Shown in pieces: positions 8,610-17,024 of a stretch of 64,000 nucleotides of DNA (its first letter is position 1; each line of letters begins with the position of its first letter). This DNA comes from Clostridia bacterium (GTDB lineage: Bacteria > Bacillota > Clostridia > Oscillospirales > CAG-382). The stretch spans positions 62,001-126,000 of the forward strand of contig JAFYPA010000089.1 in assembly GCA_017560085.1 (NCBI GenBank), written 5' to 3'. A program made the translations under genes and the position numbers. Under the pieces are notes generated by a model. The model was not told where the DNA came from, searched no databases, and worked only from the letters and a program-made list of their open reading frames with translations.

Positions 8610-9542
8610 TCACTCTCCGAGGAATTCATCGACATAGCCCGATGCCGTGGCGATTATTTCCTCAGCCGTAATATCATCAAGGTCAATCCATTTGATTTTG
8701 GGGTTTCTCTTAAACCAGGTCATCTGACGCTTGGCGTATTTTCTTGATTCCTGCTTGAGCTTTTCCGTGCATTCCTCAAGGGTCATTGTGCCGTCGAAAT
8801 AAGGATAGTATTCTTTATAGCCTATTGCCTGACCTGCTGTTACGGTGTCCTTGATTCCCATCGAGATAAGCTGTTTTACCTCGTCGAGAAGTCCCATTTC
8901 CAGCATTATATCGACGCGCTTGTTTATTCTTTCGTAGAGTCTTTCTCTGTCGTTATAGCGAAGTCCTATTATAAGGCTTTGGTGCTTCGGAGGCTCAAGC
9001 TTTGATTCGGCATTCCACTCGCCGAGGGTTTTGCCTGTAAGCTCGTACACCTCAAGAGCACGGATTACTCTTTTGGGGTTATGTCTGTCCACCGTGTTTT
9101 CGGGATCAACCGAGCACAGTCTTTCATACATTGCGTCTATTCCGACCTCGTCCAATTCCTTATAGAGTCTGTCACGAAGCTCGGGGTCATTTTCAAACTG
9201 GCCGAACTTTATGCCGTCAAGGAAGGAGTCCACGTAAAATCCCGTACCTCCGCACATAATTGGGAGCTTTCCGAGATTTTGTACCTCCTGCACTTCCCTG
9301 TCACATCTTTCGCAGAAGTCGGACACGGAGAAGCTTTCGGTGATATCGAGAATATCAATCATTCTGTGGGGGATGCCGTCCCGCTCTGCCATGTCGGGCT
9401 TTGCCGTACCTATATTCATACAGCGGTAAAACTGCATTGAGTCTGCGGAAATTATTTCGCCGCCGTATTTTTTTGCAAGGGCAATACTCAACGAAGTTTT
9501 GCCCGAGGCTGTCGGGCCTACTATTGCGATAACCTTACTCAT
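8610..9542 (-). CDS. miaA: tRNA dimethylallyltransferase
   Basis: Transfers a dimethylallyl group to A37 of tRNAs that read codons starting with U. The P-loop GPTASGKTSLSIALA is at residues 8-22. The family motifs SADSMQFYRCMNIGTAKP, GGTGFYVDSFL, RHNPKRVIRALEVYELTG and KQESRKYAKRQMTWFKRN occur in order. 310 residues is standard. The start overlaps the stop of the upstream prolipoprotein gene by 8 bp, so the two are probably translated from one message. No mutL or hfq neighbours are present. Confidence 0.96.
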   Translation of the reverse strand: MSKVIAIVGPTASGKTSLSIALAKKYGGEIISADSMQFYRCMNIGTAKPDMAERDGIPHRMIDILDITESFSVSDFCERCDREVQEVQNLGKLPIMCGGTGFYVDSFLDGIKFGQFENDPELRDRLYKELDEVGIDAMYERLCSVDPENTVDRHNPKRVIRALEVYELTGKTLGEWNAESKLEPPKHQSLIIGLRYNDRERLYERINKRVDIMLEMGLLDEVKQLISMGIKDTVTAGQAIGYKEYYPYFDGTMTLEECTEKLKQESRKYAKRQMTWFKRNPKIKWIDLDDITAEEIIATASGYVDEFLGE

Positions 9543-10233
9543 CTTTTATCCTTTGAACACCTGATTTTTCATCTAATTCTTTTTCTTTTTCTTCGCTTAT
9601 TTCGAAGTTAATTCCCCACTCATGACCATAATCGTAAACGCCTTTTGTGATTTTGGAAATTTCGTATTTTTCTTCGGGCATCCACATATGAATGAAGTTA
9701 TATTTGTCGCCGTAGGCACCCTCAATAAAGGTTGTGGAGCCGTCATATCCCAATCTTTCATCGGGATGCTCTGTGGGAATTGACCAGAATTTATTGCTGT
9801 TAAAAAGCTTTGTAATCTTTTCTGTCTGCTCGGCATTTAAATCTACAGAGCTTTCGGAAAGCATAATGCCACGGTCTTTGTATAAGTATTCATGGCTAAA
9901 ATATTTATACGTCATTTTGCCTTTTCCGTCGGGGTAAATCTTGACGTTAATATACCTGATTCCCATGAAGCTCATACTTTCAAGAACTGTGAAATCGCCG
10001 ATGAGCTCTTTCTTTTCTTCGGGCTCATTTTCATGCATTATTTCTACAGATCCAAGATACCAATCGGCAGTATAATCATCTGAAATTCTGTCGGAATACG
10101 GGAGCGGTGAAGCAAGCTTTGAGACGGTGGTTTCGGACTTTCCTCGACAGCCCGCAAGCGCAAGGGCAAGGCTACTTAAAGCGAGAATAATACAAAGTGT
10201 GATTGATGCTCTTTTGAAGTTGCATTTTTTCAT
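9535..10233 (-). CDS. Predicted prolipoprotein of unknown function
   Basis: I start at ATG 10231-10233, giving MKKCNFKRASIT, because a GAAAGGTGG site lies eight bases upstream. An upstream GTG (10245) falls inside that site. Residues 5-28 form a signal peptide ending in the lipobox LALAGC, so the mature protein should be a lipidated surface protein made by LspA. The 232-residue protein then has an acidic, Lys/Glu/Tyr-rich globular part with KIYPDGKGKMTYKYF and a charged tail. I recognise no catalytic motif or family. It overlaps miaA by 8 bp. Confidence 0.7.
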   Translation of the reverse strand: MKKCNFKRASITLCIILALSSLALALAGCRGKSETTVSKLASPLPYSDRISDDYTADWYLGSVEIMHENEPEEKKELIGDFTVLESMSFMGIRYINVKIYPDGKGKMTYKYFSHEYLYKDRGIMLSESSVDLNAEQTEKITKLFNSNKFWSIPTEHPDERLGYDGSTTFIEGAYGDKYNFIHMWMPEEKYEISKITKGVYDYGHEWGINFEISEEKEKELDEKSGVQRIKDE

Positions 10234-10511
10234 TGCGAAATCCACCTTTCAAAATTGATTAAACTTTCCCATTTTCCAATGGTAAATATATTATAATACA
10301 GATTTTTTATTATTTCAAGACAAATATATTAAAGAAGAAAAAACTTTGAATTTTCCATTATTATTCGGGCTTATTAAGTATTACAAAATTTCGGGAAATA
10401 CAGTATTTTGATACAATTTTACCGAAATAAATATGTTTTTTACTTGCAAAAACAAATATATTGTGTTATTATAGGCTTAAAGTAAAAATACAGCTTTGAA
10501 AGGAACAGATT
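10234..10511. other. AT-rich divergent intergenic region
   Basis: About 280 bp separate the minus-strand prolipoprotein gene from the plus-strand sialidase-like gene. It is strongly AT-rich. The right end carries the promoter listed at 10444-10472. I see no RNA gene or convincing hairpin in the rest. Confidence 0.5.
10444..10472 (+). promoter_or_regulatory. Sigma-A promoter of the sialidase-like operon
   Basis: TTGCAA (10444-10449), a 17-bp spacer and TATTAT (10467-10472) upstream of the ATG at 10512. A GAAAGGA ribosome site lies at about 10498-10504. Both boxes differ from consensus by one or two bases at ideal spacing. Confidence 0.7.
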
Positions 10512-11597
10512 ATGAAGCTTTGGAACAAAATCGAGCACAAGACATACACGGCTCTTATTTCCGAGCCCGAAATTCATATTGACAACAAAAAAAGAGGAAG
10601 AAGCGGTCATATGTCGCACGCAATGACTGAATTTCTTCCCGACACGATAATAGACTTCAACTCCAATTGCTCGCCCATAAGATGCTCGGGACATTCGGCT
10701 TACGGATGGATAGAATACAAGATTTCGACGGATGCGGGTGTTACCTATTCCGAGTCCCGTGATTTCCGCTATTCGGTGAAGTCTCTTGAGGACGGAATGT
10801 ATACGATTTCCGTTGAAAAGGCTGTTACCTGCGATGACGGTACGGTTGTTGCGTTCTGCCTTAAAAACGACACGCTGTTTGAGATTTGCTGTCAGCCGTG
10901 GTTTACTCCTTGTGCTGTCAGAAGTACAGACGGATGCAAGAGCTGGGAAGAGCCTGTTGAGGTTTCCCCCTTTGACGGAAGAATTTATGATGCGAGATAT
11001 CACGACGGAGTAATTTACGCATACGAATTCTGCAACAGCTCAAGAAACGATGACGGTACAATGGGCAACTGGACGGGAAACAAGCCCGAGCATTTATACA
11101 GAATTTTCACAAGCACGGACAGCGGTAAGACATTTAACGAGCATTGTGTTGTTCCCTTTGACAGTACATTCGGCAGGGCTTACGGAGCTATGATTTTCGA
11201 TGATGACGGAGTTCTTCACGCTTATGCGTATGACATAAACAACGAGGAAAATATGGATCACATCATTTCCCGTGACTGCGGAAAGAGTTGGGAAAAGTCG
11301 CAGAAGTGCTTTGTTGCGAAGGGTATAAGAAATCCTCAGGTGAACATTATTGACGGTGTATTTGTTCTTCAGGGACGAGGAAGCAAGGGCAAGAGCTTTG
11401 TTTTGTACACATCTCTTGACGGACAGAACTGGGATGAGGGTATTTACCTTGAGAAGGAAAAGGGTGCTTGCTACTACTCCAACAGCATTGTTCTGAACGA
11501 CCCCGAGGGTGGAAAGAGGTTGCTTGTGCAGTTCTCCGATACCTTTGAGGCGGCGAGAGTTAATGTTATGCATATGTGGGTGAAGATAAAGAAGTGA
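10512..11597 (+). CDS. Sialidase-like (BNR/Asp-box) beta-propeller protein, copy 1
   Basis: A 361-residue protein with at least five Asp-box-like repeats (S-x-D-x-G-x-T/S-W/F): STDAGVTYSE, STDGCKSWEE, STDSGKTFNE, SRDCGKSWEK and SLDGQNWDE. These mark a six-bladed sialidase-type propeller. There is no signal peptide, so the enzyme should act inside the cell on imported oligosaccharides. The canonical sialidase arginine triad is not obvious to me, so it may act on a related acidic sugar or be another propeller hydrolase. A close paralogue follows at 11687, and its end lies in a heptamer repeat. The neighbouring esterase and GH28-like genes point to one glycan pathway. Confidence 0.72.
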   Translation: MKLWNKIEHKTYTALISEPEIHIDNKKRGRSGHMSHAMTEFLPDTIIDFNSNCSPIRCSGHSAYGWIEYKISTDAGVTYSESRDFRYSVKSLEDGMYTISVEKAVTCDDGTVVAFCLKNDTLFEICCQPWFTPCAVRSTDGCKSWEEPVEVSPFDGRIYDARYHDGVIYAYEFCNSSRNDDGTMGNWTGNKPEHLYRIFTSTDSGKTFNEHCVVPFDSTFGRAYGAMIFDDDGVLHAYAYDINNEENMDHIISRDCGKSWEKSQKCFVAKGIRNPQVNIIDGVFVLQGRGSKGKSFVLYTSLDGQNWDEGIYLEKEKGACYYSNSIVLNDPEGGKRLLVQFSDTFEAARVNVMHMWVKIKK

Positions 11598-11649
11598 ACA
11601 GTGGACAAGGGACAGTGGACAGGGAAGGTTGATTGCTTCGCAATCTTCA
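11594..11649 (+). repeat. Heptamer array plus hairpin, copy A
   Basis: Period-7 units GTGAACA, GTGGACA, AGGGACA, GTGGACA (11594-11621) run over the stop codon of the upstream gene. They are followed, after GGGAAGG, by a hairpin GATTGC-TTC-GCAATC (11631-11645). The 22 bases at 11628-11649 recur exactly at 12811-12832, again right behind a period-7 array of different sequence. Confidence 0.75.
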
Positions 11650-11686
11650 TTGGGATTTTAATTGATTTGGTTAGTGAGGTGGATTT

Positions 11687-12790
11687 ATGAAAATCTGGAA
11701 TAAGCTTGATCATGAGAAATATGCGGCTGTGATGTATGAGCCGGAGATGTATGTGGATAATGAGGCTCGCGGGAGAAGTGGGCATATGAGCCATGCGCTT
11801 TGTGAGATTGCGCCGGATACTATTGTGGATTTTAATTCCAACTGTTCGGCGGTTAGATTCAGAGGGCATTCGGCGTTCGGTTGGGTGGAATACAGGATTT
11901 CGACCGATGCGGGAGTTACCTATTCGGAGCCTTGTGTTTTTTCTTTTTCCAAGAAGGCTTTTGAGGAGGGTATATTCAGCGTTTCCGTTGAAAATGCGGT
12001 TTGCTGTGATGATGGGACTGTTGTTGTAACTTGTCTTCGCAACGATATGCTTGGAGCTATCTGCTGTGAGCCGTGGTTTACGCCTTACGTTTGCAGAAGC
12101 ACGGACGGATGCAAGACATGGGAAGAGGCATACGAGCTTTCGCCCTATGCGGGAAGAGTTTATGATGCTGTTTACAAGGACGGTGCGATATACATTATAC
12201 TTCTTTGCAACGATGCGAGAAAGCCCGAAAGACACGAGGGTGGGCTTACCGAGTCCTTCTGTGCTTCCCGTCCCGAAGACGTTTACAGAATATACAAGAG
12301 TACGGACAGTGGAAAGAGCTTTTCTGAGCTTTGTGTTGTACCTATGGAAAGCACCTTTGGAAGAGGGTACTGTCAGCTTAAGTTTGATGAAGATGGCAAG
12401 CTGCATTTCTTCTCTTACAACAGCTTAGATGAGGTGAATATGGATCATCTCGTTTCGGATGATAATGGTGCGACTTGGGAAACCGTAAAGCCCTGCTATC
12501 TTGAAAAGGGCATCAGAAATCCGCAGGTCAACATCATTGACGGCATATGGGTGCTTCACGGCAGAGCGAAGGGATTCAAGGGATTTGTATTCTACACCTC
12601 CGAGGACGGATACACCTGGGACGAGGGTGTTTATCTTGAGACGGAGAAGAAGCAATGCTATTATTCTAACAACATTGTAGTTAAAGACCCCGACGGTGGC
12701 AAGAGGCTTCTTGTTCAGTTCTCGGATGCATATGAGGAAGCTCGTGTCAATGTTATGCATATGTGGGTGAAGATAATGCATAATGCATAA
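11687..12790 (+). CDS. Sialidase-like (BNR/Asp-box) beta-propeller protein, copy 2
   Basis: A 367-residue paralogue of the preceding gene, with the same opening pattern (MKIWNKLDHEKYAAVMYEPEM against MKLWNKIEHKTYTALISEPE) and Asp-boxes STDAGVTYSE, STDGCKTWEE, STDSGKSFSE, DDNGATWE and SEDGYTWDE. It has no signal peptide. The duplicates differ mainly in loops, including an extra PERHEGGLTESFCASRPED insertion here, so they have probably diverged in substrate. The last codons are built from an ATAATGC heptamer array: copy 1 ends in KIKK whereas this one ends in KIMHNA, so the repeat appears to have rewritten the C-terminus. Ribosome site AGTGAGG precedes the start. Confidence 0.72.
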   Translation: MKIWNKLDHEKYAAVMYEPEMYVDNEARGRSGHMSHALCEIAPDTIVDFNSNCSAVRFRGHSAFGWVEYRISTDAGVTYSEPCVFSFSKKAFEEGIFSVSVENAVCCDDGTVVVTCLRNDMLGAICCEPWFTPYVCRSTDGCKTWEEAYELSPYAGRVYDAVYKDGAIYIILLCNDARKPERHEGGLTESFCASRPEDVYRIYKSTDSGKSFSELCVVPMESTFGRGYCQLKFDEDGKLHFFSYNSLDEVNMDHLVSDDNGATWETVKPCYLEKGIRNPQVNIIDGIWVLHGRAKGFKGFVFYTSEDGYTWDEGVYLETEKKQCYYSNNIVVKDPDGGKRLLVQFSDAYEEARVNVMHMWVKIMHNA

Positions 12791-12832
12791 TGCATAATTC
12801 ATAATCGGAAGTTGATTGCTTCGCAATCTTCA
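12773..12832 (+). repeat. Heptamer array plus hairpin, copy B
   Basis: Five period-7 units, ATAATGC three times, then ATAATTC and ATAATCG (12773-12807), overlap the 3' end of the sialidase-like gene. The hairpin GATTGC-TTC-GCAATC follows at 12814-12828. The 22 bases at 12811-12832 are identical to copy A. Confidence 0.75.
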
Positions 12833-12863
12833 ATTTTAAAAAATTTATAAAGGAGATATAGTT

Positions 12864-13664
12864 ATGATTAACGAGGTTGTTTATTTGAGAGATGAGGATA
12901 AGAGTGTTACTCTTGAGACTTATGTGGCTACGGATATTGATCACAGCAAGAGAAGTGCGGTTCTGGTATTTCCCGGTGGCGGGTATTCTATTTGTGCTCA
13001 TCATGAGGGTGAGAAGATTGCGCTTCAGTATTTTGCTGCGGGTATCAATGCGTTTGTGCTTAAGTATTCCGTAAAGAGCAATAATCCCGATATGAAGTAT
13101 CCTATGCCTCAGGTGGATGCTTCAAATGCTATGAAGTACATTAGAGACAATGCGGAGAGATTCAATATTGACAAGGACAAGATTTTTGTTCTCGGCTTCT
13201 CTGCGGGCGGTCATCTTGCAAGTACTATGGGTACTATCTGGCATAGACCCGAAATTTACGAAAAGGCACAGCCTATGGAATACGGATACAACAAGCCCTC
13301 GGGTATGATTCTCTGCTATCCCGTTATAAGCTACAGCAACTTCGGTCACAAGGGCTCGTTCCACAATCTTTGCGGTGCGGGACTTCCCGTGGAGGAATAT
13401 CAGAAGTACAGCTCCGAGCTTAATGTTGACGAGCGCACCTGCCCCGCTTTCCTCTGGCACACATCCAACGACGGAGGAGTTCCGGTTGACAATTCGCTTG
13501 TAATGGCACTTGCCCTTAAAAAGCAGGGAATCAAATTTGAAATGCACGTATACCCCGACGGCAAGCACGGACTCGGACTTCCTAACGAAGATGAGCAGAA
13601 TATTCCGATGATGCACATATCCGAATGGATGGAAAACTCTATAAAGTGGGTTAAGAGTTTTTAA
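12864..13664 (+). CDS. Alpha/beta-hydrolase, acetyl-esterase/acetylxylan-esterase-like
   Basis: A 266-residue serine hydrolase of the COG0657 type. It has the oxyanion-hole motif FPGGGYSICAHHEGE at about residue 34, the nucleophile elbow GFSAGGH at about residue 114, a likely catalytic Asp in TSNDGGVPVDNS and His in PDGKHGLGLP near residue 235. No signal peptide, so a cytoplasmic deacylase, most simply removing O-acetyl groups from imported sugars. It is the third gene of the sialidase-like set. Some sialic acids are O-acetylated, which would fit. Start ATG at 12864 behind AAGGAG. Confidence 0.8.
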   Translation: MINEVVYLRDEDKSVTLETYVATDIDHSKRSAVLVFPGGGYSICAHHEGEKIALQYFAAGINAFVLKYSVKSNNPDMKYPMPQVDASNAMKYIRDNAERFNIDKDKIFVLGFSAGGHLASTMGTIWHRPEIYEKAQPMEYGYNKPSGMILCYPVISYSNFGHKGSFHNLCGAGLPVEEYQKYSSELNVDERTCPAFLWHTSNDGGVPVDNSLVMALALKKQGIKFEMHVYPDGKHGLGLPNEDEQNIPMMHISEWMENSIKWVKSF

Positions 13665-13726
13665 GAAATGCGAAATTATAAATATCTGCCGATTTGATAC
13701 GGCAGCAACAGCAAGGAGACATATCT

Positions 13727-14974
13727 ATGGTTAACGTAAATAATTTCAAAGGATGCAATGACTCGGAAATAATCAACAATGCGATAAAAGGTCGACATTC
13801 GGACGGAATTGTGGTTATTCCTCCGAGAGAGCAGGAAAACGACAAGGAGCGTAAATTCTGGCTTCTCGATTCTGCGATACTTCTTCCCGAAAACACGGTG
13901 GTAATTCTTCAAAATTGCAAAATAAAGCTTTCCGACAGCTGTCGTGACAACTTCTTCCGCACGGCTAACTGCGGTATGGGAATTGAGTTTCCCGAGAGAA
14001 TAAGCAACGTACACATAAAGGGCGAGGGGCTTTGCATTCTTGAGGGTGCGGACAGACCTCGTGCTACAGGTGACAGCTCAAAGCTTATTCACGCTCCCTG
14101 CCCTCACCAAAAGGAGGACCTTTGCAAAATTGCCGATTGGATTCCCGAGGAAAAGAGAAAAGCAGGACAAATTGATTTCTGGGATATACACGACCATTCC
14201 TACGGAACGGATGCGGGAAAGCCCGAAGAATCACAGTATGGTGACTGGAGAGGCATTGGCGTTCTGTTTGCTTGCATCAGCAATTTCTCCATTTCCAATA
14301 TCAGAATCGTAAAGCCTCACGGCTGGGGGATTTCCATCGAGGACGGAGCAAACGGCATAATCGAAAAAATCGACTTTGATGCTACCATGTACAAGGAAAT
14401 TGACGGAATGCTTATGAATATGGAAAATCAGGACGGCATTGACATTCGAAACGGCTGTCACCATATTACGATCTCCGATATTACAGGTAACACCGGCGAT
14501 GATGTTATTGCCCTTACCGCAATAAAGAAGGGAGACTACAAGCCGGGCGGATCTCTTCGTAACACTCACGTTATGCACAATGACTGGACAAAGCGTGGTT
14601 GCGACATTCATGATATTACAATCCGCAATGTTTGCGCTCACTCTTATCTGTGCTATCCTATACGACTTCTTCCCGGAAGTACACATATTTACAACGTTAT
14701 AATTGACGGAATCACAGATCCTGCACCCAATTGCTACACGATAGTTTGCGGAACTTTCGGCACTTACGGTGATAACTTCACGGATGGTCTTCGTAACATA
14801 ATAATTACAAACGTCAACTGTCACAGCAAAGCTGTAATGGGAGTTCACGGATATCTTTTGGACTCTGTTGTTTCCAATGTTATAAACAAAAATCCCGAGG
14901 GTAAAATCTTTGACGCGAGATACGAGGATTCTATTAACAATGTGCAGTGTATAGGATGTATCGAGCACTGCTGA
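13727..14974 (+). CDS. GH28-like (polygalacturonase-type) parallel beta-helix protein
   Basis: I start at ATG 13727 (MVNVNNFKGCNDSE), which has AAGGAG ten bases upstream; a frame extension to 13694 lacks a site. The 415-residue protein has the N-terminal DSEIINNAI segment and repeated helix rungs. It keeps two of the GH28 catalytic-type motifs, NQDGIDIRN and TGDDVIALT (about residues 237 and 255), whose aspartates are the family's catalytic residues. No signal peptide, so it probably acts on imported oligosaccharides. The GH28 histidine and Arg-x-Lys motifs are not clear, hence "GH28-like". A terminator follows, closing the operon begun at 10512. Confidence 0.75.
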   Translation: MVNVNNFKGCNDSEIINNAIKGRHSDGIVVIPPREQENDKERKFWLLDSAILLPENTVVILQNCKIKLSDSCRDNFFRTANCGMGIEFPERISNVHIKGEGLCILEGADRPRATGDSSKLIHAPCPHQKEDLCKIADWIPEEKRKAGQIDFWDIHDHSYGTDAGKPEESQYGDWRGIGVLFACISNFSISNIRIVKPHGWGISIEDGANGIIEKIDFDATMYKEIDGMLMNMENQDGIDIRNGCHHITISDITGNTGDDVIALTAIKKGDYKPGGSLRNTHVMHNDWTKRGCDIHDITIRNVCAHSYLCYPIRLLPGSTHIYNVIIDGITDPAPNCYTIVCGTFGTYGDNFTDGLRNIIITNVNCHSKAVMGVHGYLLDSVVSNVINKNPEGKIFDARYEDSINNVQCIGCIEHC

Positions 14975-14985
14975 ACAAAAATTAC

Positions 14986-15012
14986 GGCATACCGCTTTAT
15001 TGGCGGTATGCC
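14986..15012 (+). terminator. Terminator after the GH28-like gene
   Basis: A perfect 10-bp stem (14986-14995 with 15003-15012), 7-base loop, then ATTTTTAT. It closes the plus-strand operon and also lies just past the end of the minus-strand DUF4838 gene. Confidence 0.85.
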
Positions 15013-15062
15013 ATTTTTATATGCAAAAGCGGAGAAGATGTTCCCTTCCCCGCTATATTTTT

Positions 15063-16925
15063 TCATACGAGCTTATAAGGCTTACCCGTACCGATTTTGA
15101 TTCTGTTGGCTATGCAGTTAATGAAGTTCCAGCCGTCAACCACGGGCTGAAGGAAGTCCTCGTTTCTGAAGCAATAGTCGTATGCTCTTGTGCGGTATTC
15201 CTTGGACTTTTCAATGTTGCCGTCTATGTTTTCTATTATTGCTCTTGCAAAATCGCTGTACATATCGCCGTGGAGCTCAAGGTATTCCCAGGATTCTCTG
15301 TGGGCTTCGTTTTCGGTGTTTTTGTACTTTTCTATTGTCTTTTTGAAGTTATCCATAAGCTCGATACAGTTTTCCATAGCGGCACGCATTTTGGAGTTGT
15401 CTATTGTTTTTTCGAGCTTTATTGCCGCAATATCGAAGGCATCGGAAAGTGTGGAGAAATAGCTGCAAAGCTCGTCTACGGCTTGCGCTCCGAAGGAGTC
15501 TGCATAAAGCTTTCTTCTGACAGAATCGAAGTCGACGTCCTTATTCCAGAGTGTTCTTGCCATTGTGGTCATAGCAACGGATGTCGGGAAGAAGTTTCGC
15601 TGAATCTGACAGCTTACAAGTCCGTTCATACCGAGACCCTTCATATGCTTTATGTCTGTATGAAGCACCTTTGCAATTCGCTCGCCGCCTGCGTCAAGCA
15701 TATAGTCCCACATAAGGTGGTAGTCGAAGTCGATTGTATCACCGTTGTAGATTTGTCTCCAGTTGTAGATATAGGCAAGATTTTCGTCAACGCCTGAGGG
15801 CTTTGCAAAGCTGTTGGTTTTGTATTCGGGGATGTCCTTGATTTTATATTCCTCGGGGAAGACTTCACCGTAGGTTCTTGTTATGGGTGCAAACATCATT
15901 ATCGCCTTTTCGGGATGCTTGATTCTCTCCTTTTTCGGCGGATGCATACTGTCGAGGTAGATAATGAATACAAGCTTTTGCTCTATTCCCTCCTCTACCA
16001 TTTTATCGGTAATATCGTTTACAAGTCTTATATAGTGGTCGGAGTAATAGTCCTCAAGACAGCCCTCGCATTCGCAGGTATTAAGAACCGCATCACCGAG
16101 CCAGAACTGGAAAACATCGCATTCGGGCTGATTCTTGCAGGTTTTAATAACCTCCTCGACAAGTTTTTCACGCACAAGAGGATTTGAATAGCAAAGCTGT
16201 GTTTCAAGCGGAACCCCGTTCCAGCATTTTCTTTCACCGTTTACAAGGGCACATACATCGTGGAAGGATTGCGGGATATCGCTCTCATCGAATTTTGTCC
16301 AGCCGTTATCCGGCATACCGAAGGCACGGCAGTTCCATCCGTGACCGTATCTGTGGAAAACAAGACCTCTTTTTTTGATTTCGGCAATAACCTTATCGGT
16401 GAACATTATAGCCTTGTCAACGGAAAATTCCTCCGGCTCTTTAACGGTGCTGAGCTTATGCTCATACCAGCGCTGATAGAATTCGTAGCCCGTGGTAAAC
16501 TGAATGAAATATCCGTTAAGACCTACCTTCGGAAGCCAGTCCACCATATCAAGCACATTTTCCACGGAGCAGGCACCCTCGATGCAGACTATGCGGTGAC
16601 GAAGGCTTGCCTTTTCGAATATTTCCACATCCTGAGCAAGGCATACCTCGGGATAGCTTTCACGGCTTGCTCTTATCCAGCCTATACCCCATTCCTCAAG
16701 GAATCTGTAAACACCTATGAGGACGCTTCGCTCGTTTGAGCCTGCAATATAGCCCTTTTTGTTCTTGACTGAAATTGCGATTGCATCGTCCTGCTCCTTG
16801 TCGGGAAGCTCCATATTTATGTTGAAGTCCTCAAAAAGTCCGAGGGTGATATTCGCCTCGACTTCGAGATTTTTGAGATATTTTGAAAGCTCGCTTTTTG
16901 CGAAATCAATTGTGATACCGTTCAT
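15063..16925 (-). CDS. DUF4838-like protein, possible alpha-glucuronidase-related glycosidase
   Basis: A 620-residue protein with an N-terminal alpha/beta part (residues 1-95) ending in YRFLEEWGIGWIRA, like the N-terminal domain of family 20/67-type glycosidases. A TIM-barrel-like middle follows, containing WLPKVGLNGYFIQF, HRYGHGWNCRAFG and the cysteine motif CECEGC (about residue 285). The C-terminus is helical. The cysteine motif and the MMFAPITRTYGEVF stretch match my recollection of DUF4838. No signal peptide. It converges on the GH28-like gene, so both could serve uronic-acid or plant-glycan breakdown. Substrate is unknown. Confidence 0.6.
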   Translation of the reverse strand: MNGITIDFAKSELSKYLKNLEVEANITLGLFEDFNINMELPDKEQDDAIAISVKNKKGYIAGSNERSVLIGVYRFLEEWGIGWIRASRESYPEVCLAQDVEIFEKASLRHRIVCIEGACSVENVLDMVDWLPKVGLNGYFIQFTTGYEFYQRWYEHKLSTVKEPEEFSVDKAIMFTDKVIAEIKKRGLVFHRYGHGWNCRAFGMPDNGWTKFDESDIPQSFHDVCALVNGERKCWNGVPLETQLCYSNPLVREKLVEEVIKTCKNQPECDVFQFWLGDAVLNTCECEGCLEDYYSDHYIRLVNDITDKMVEEGIEQKLVFIIYLDSMHPPKKERIKHPEKAIMMFAPITRTYGEVFPEEYKIKDIPEYKTNSFAKPSGVDENLAYIYNWRQIYNGDTIDFDYHLMWDYMLDAGGERIAKVLHTDIKHMKGLGMNGLVSCQIQRNFFPTSVAMTTMARTLWNKDVDFDSVRRKLYADSFGAQAVDELCSYFSTLSDAFDIAAIKLEKTIDNSKMRAAMENCIELMDNFKKTIEKYKNTENEAHRESWEYLELHGDMYSDFARAIIENIDGNIEKSKEYRTRAYDYCFRNEDFLQPVVDGWNFINCIANRIKIGTGKPYKLV

Positions 16926-17024
16926 AAAAAAATCCCTCCGTATTATATGATTTCTCTTTTACTGAAAAGAATATTTTCACAAGAAGATTTTACCATATAT
17001 ACGGGGGAATGTCTTTATCAAATT

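Noticed and set aside
11594-12832. Heptamer arrays considered as a CRISPR or tandem-repeat array
   Set aside because: Units are only 7 bp without spacers or cas genes; reported instead as a composite repeat.
16926-17024. Small ORF between the EamA and DUF4838 genes
   Set aside because: AT-rich spacer without a ribosome site or conserved peptide.
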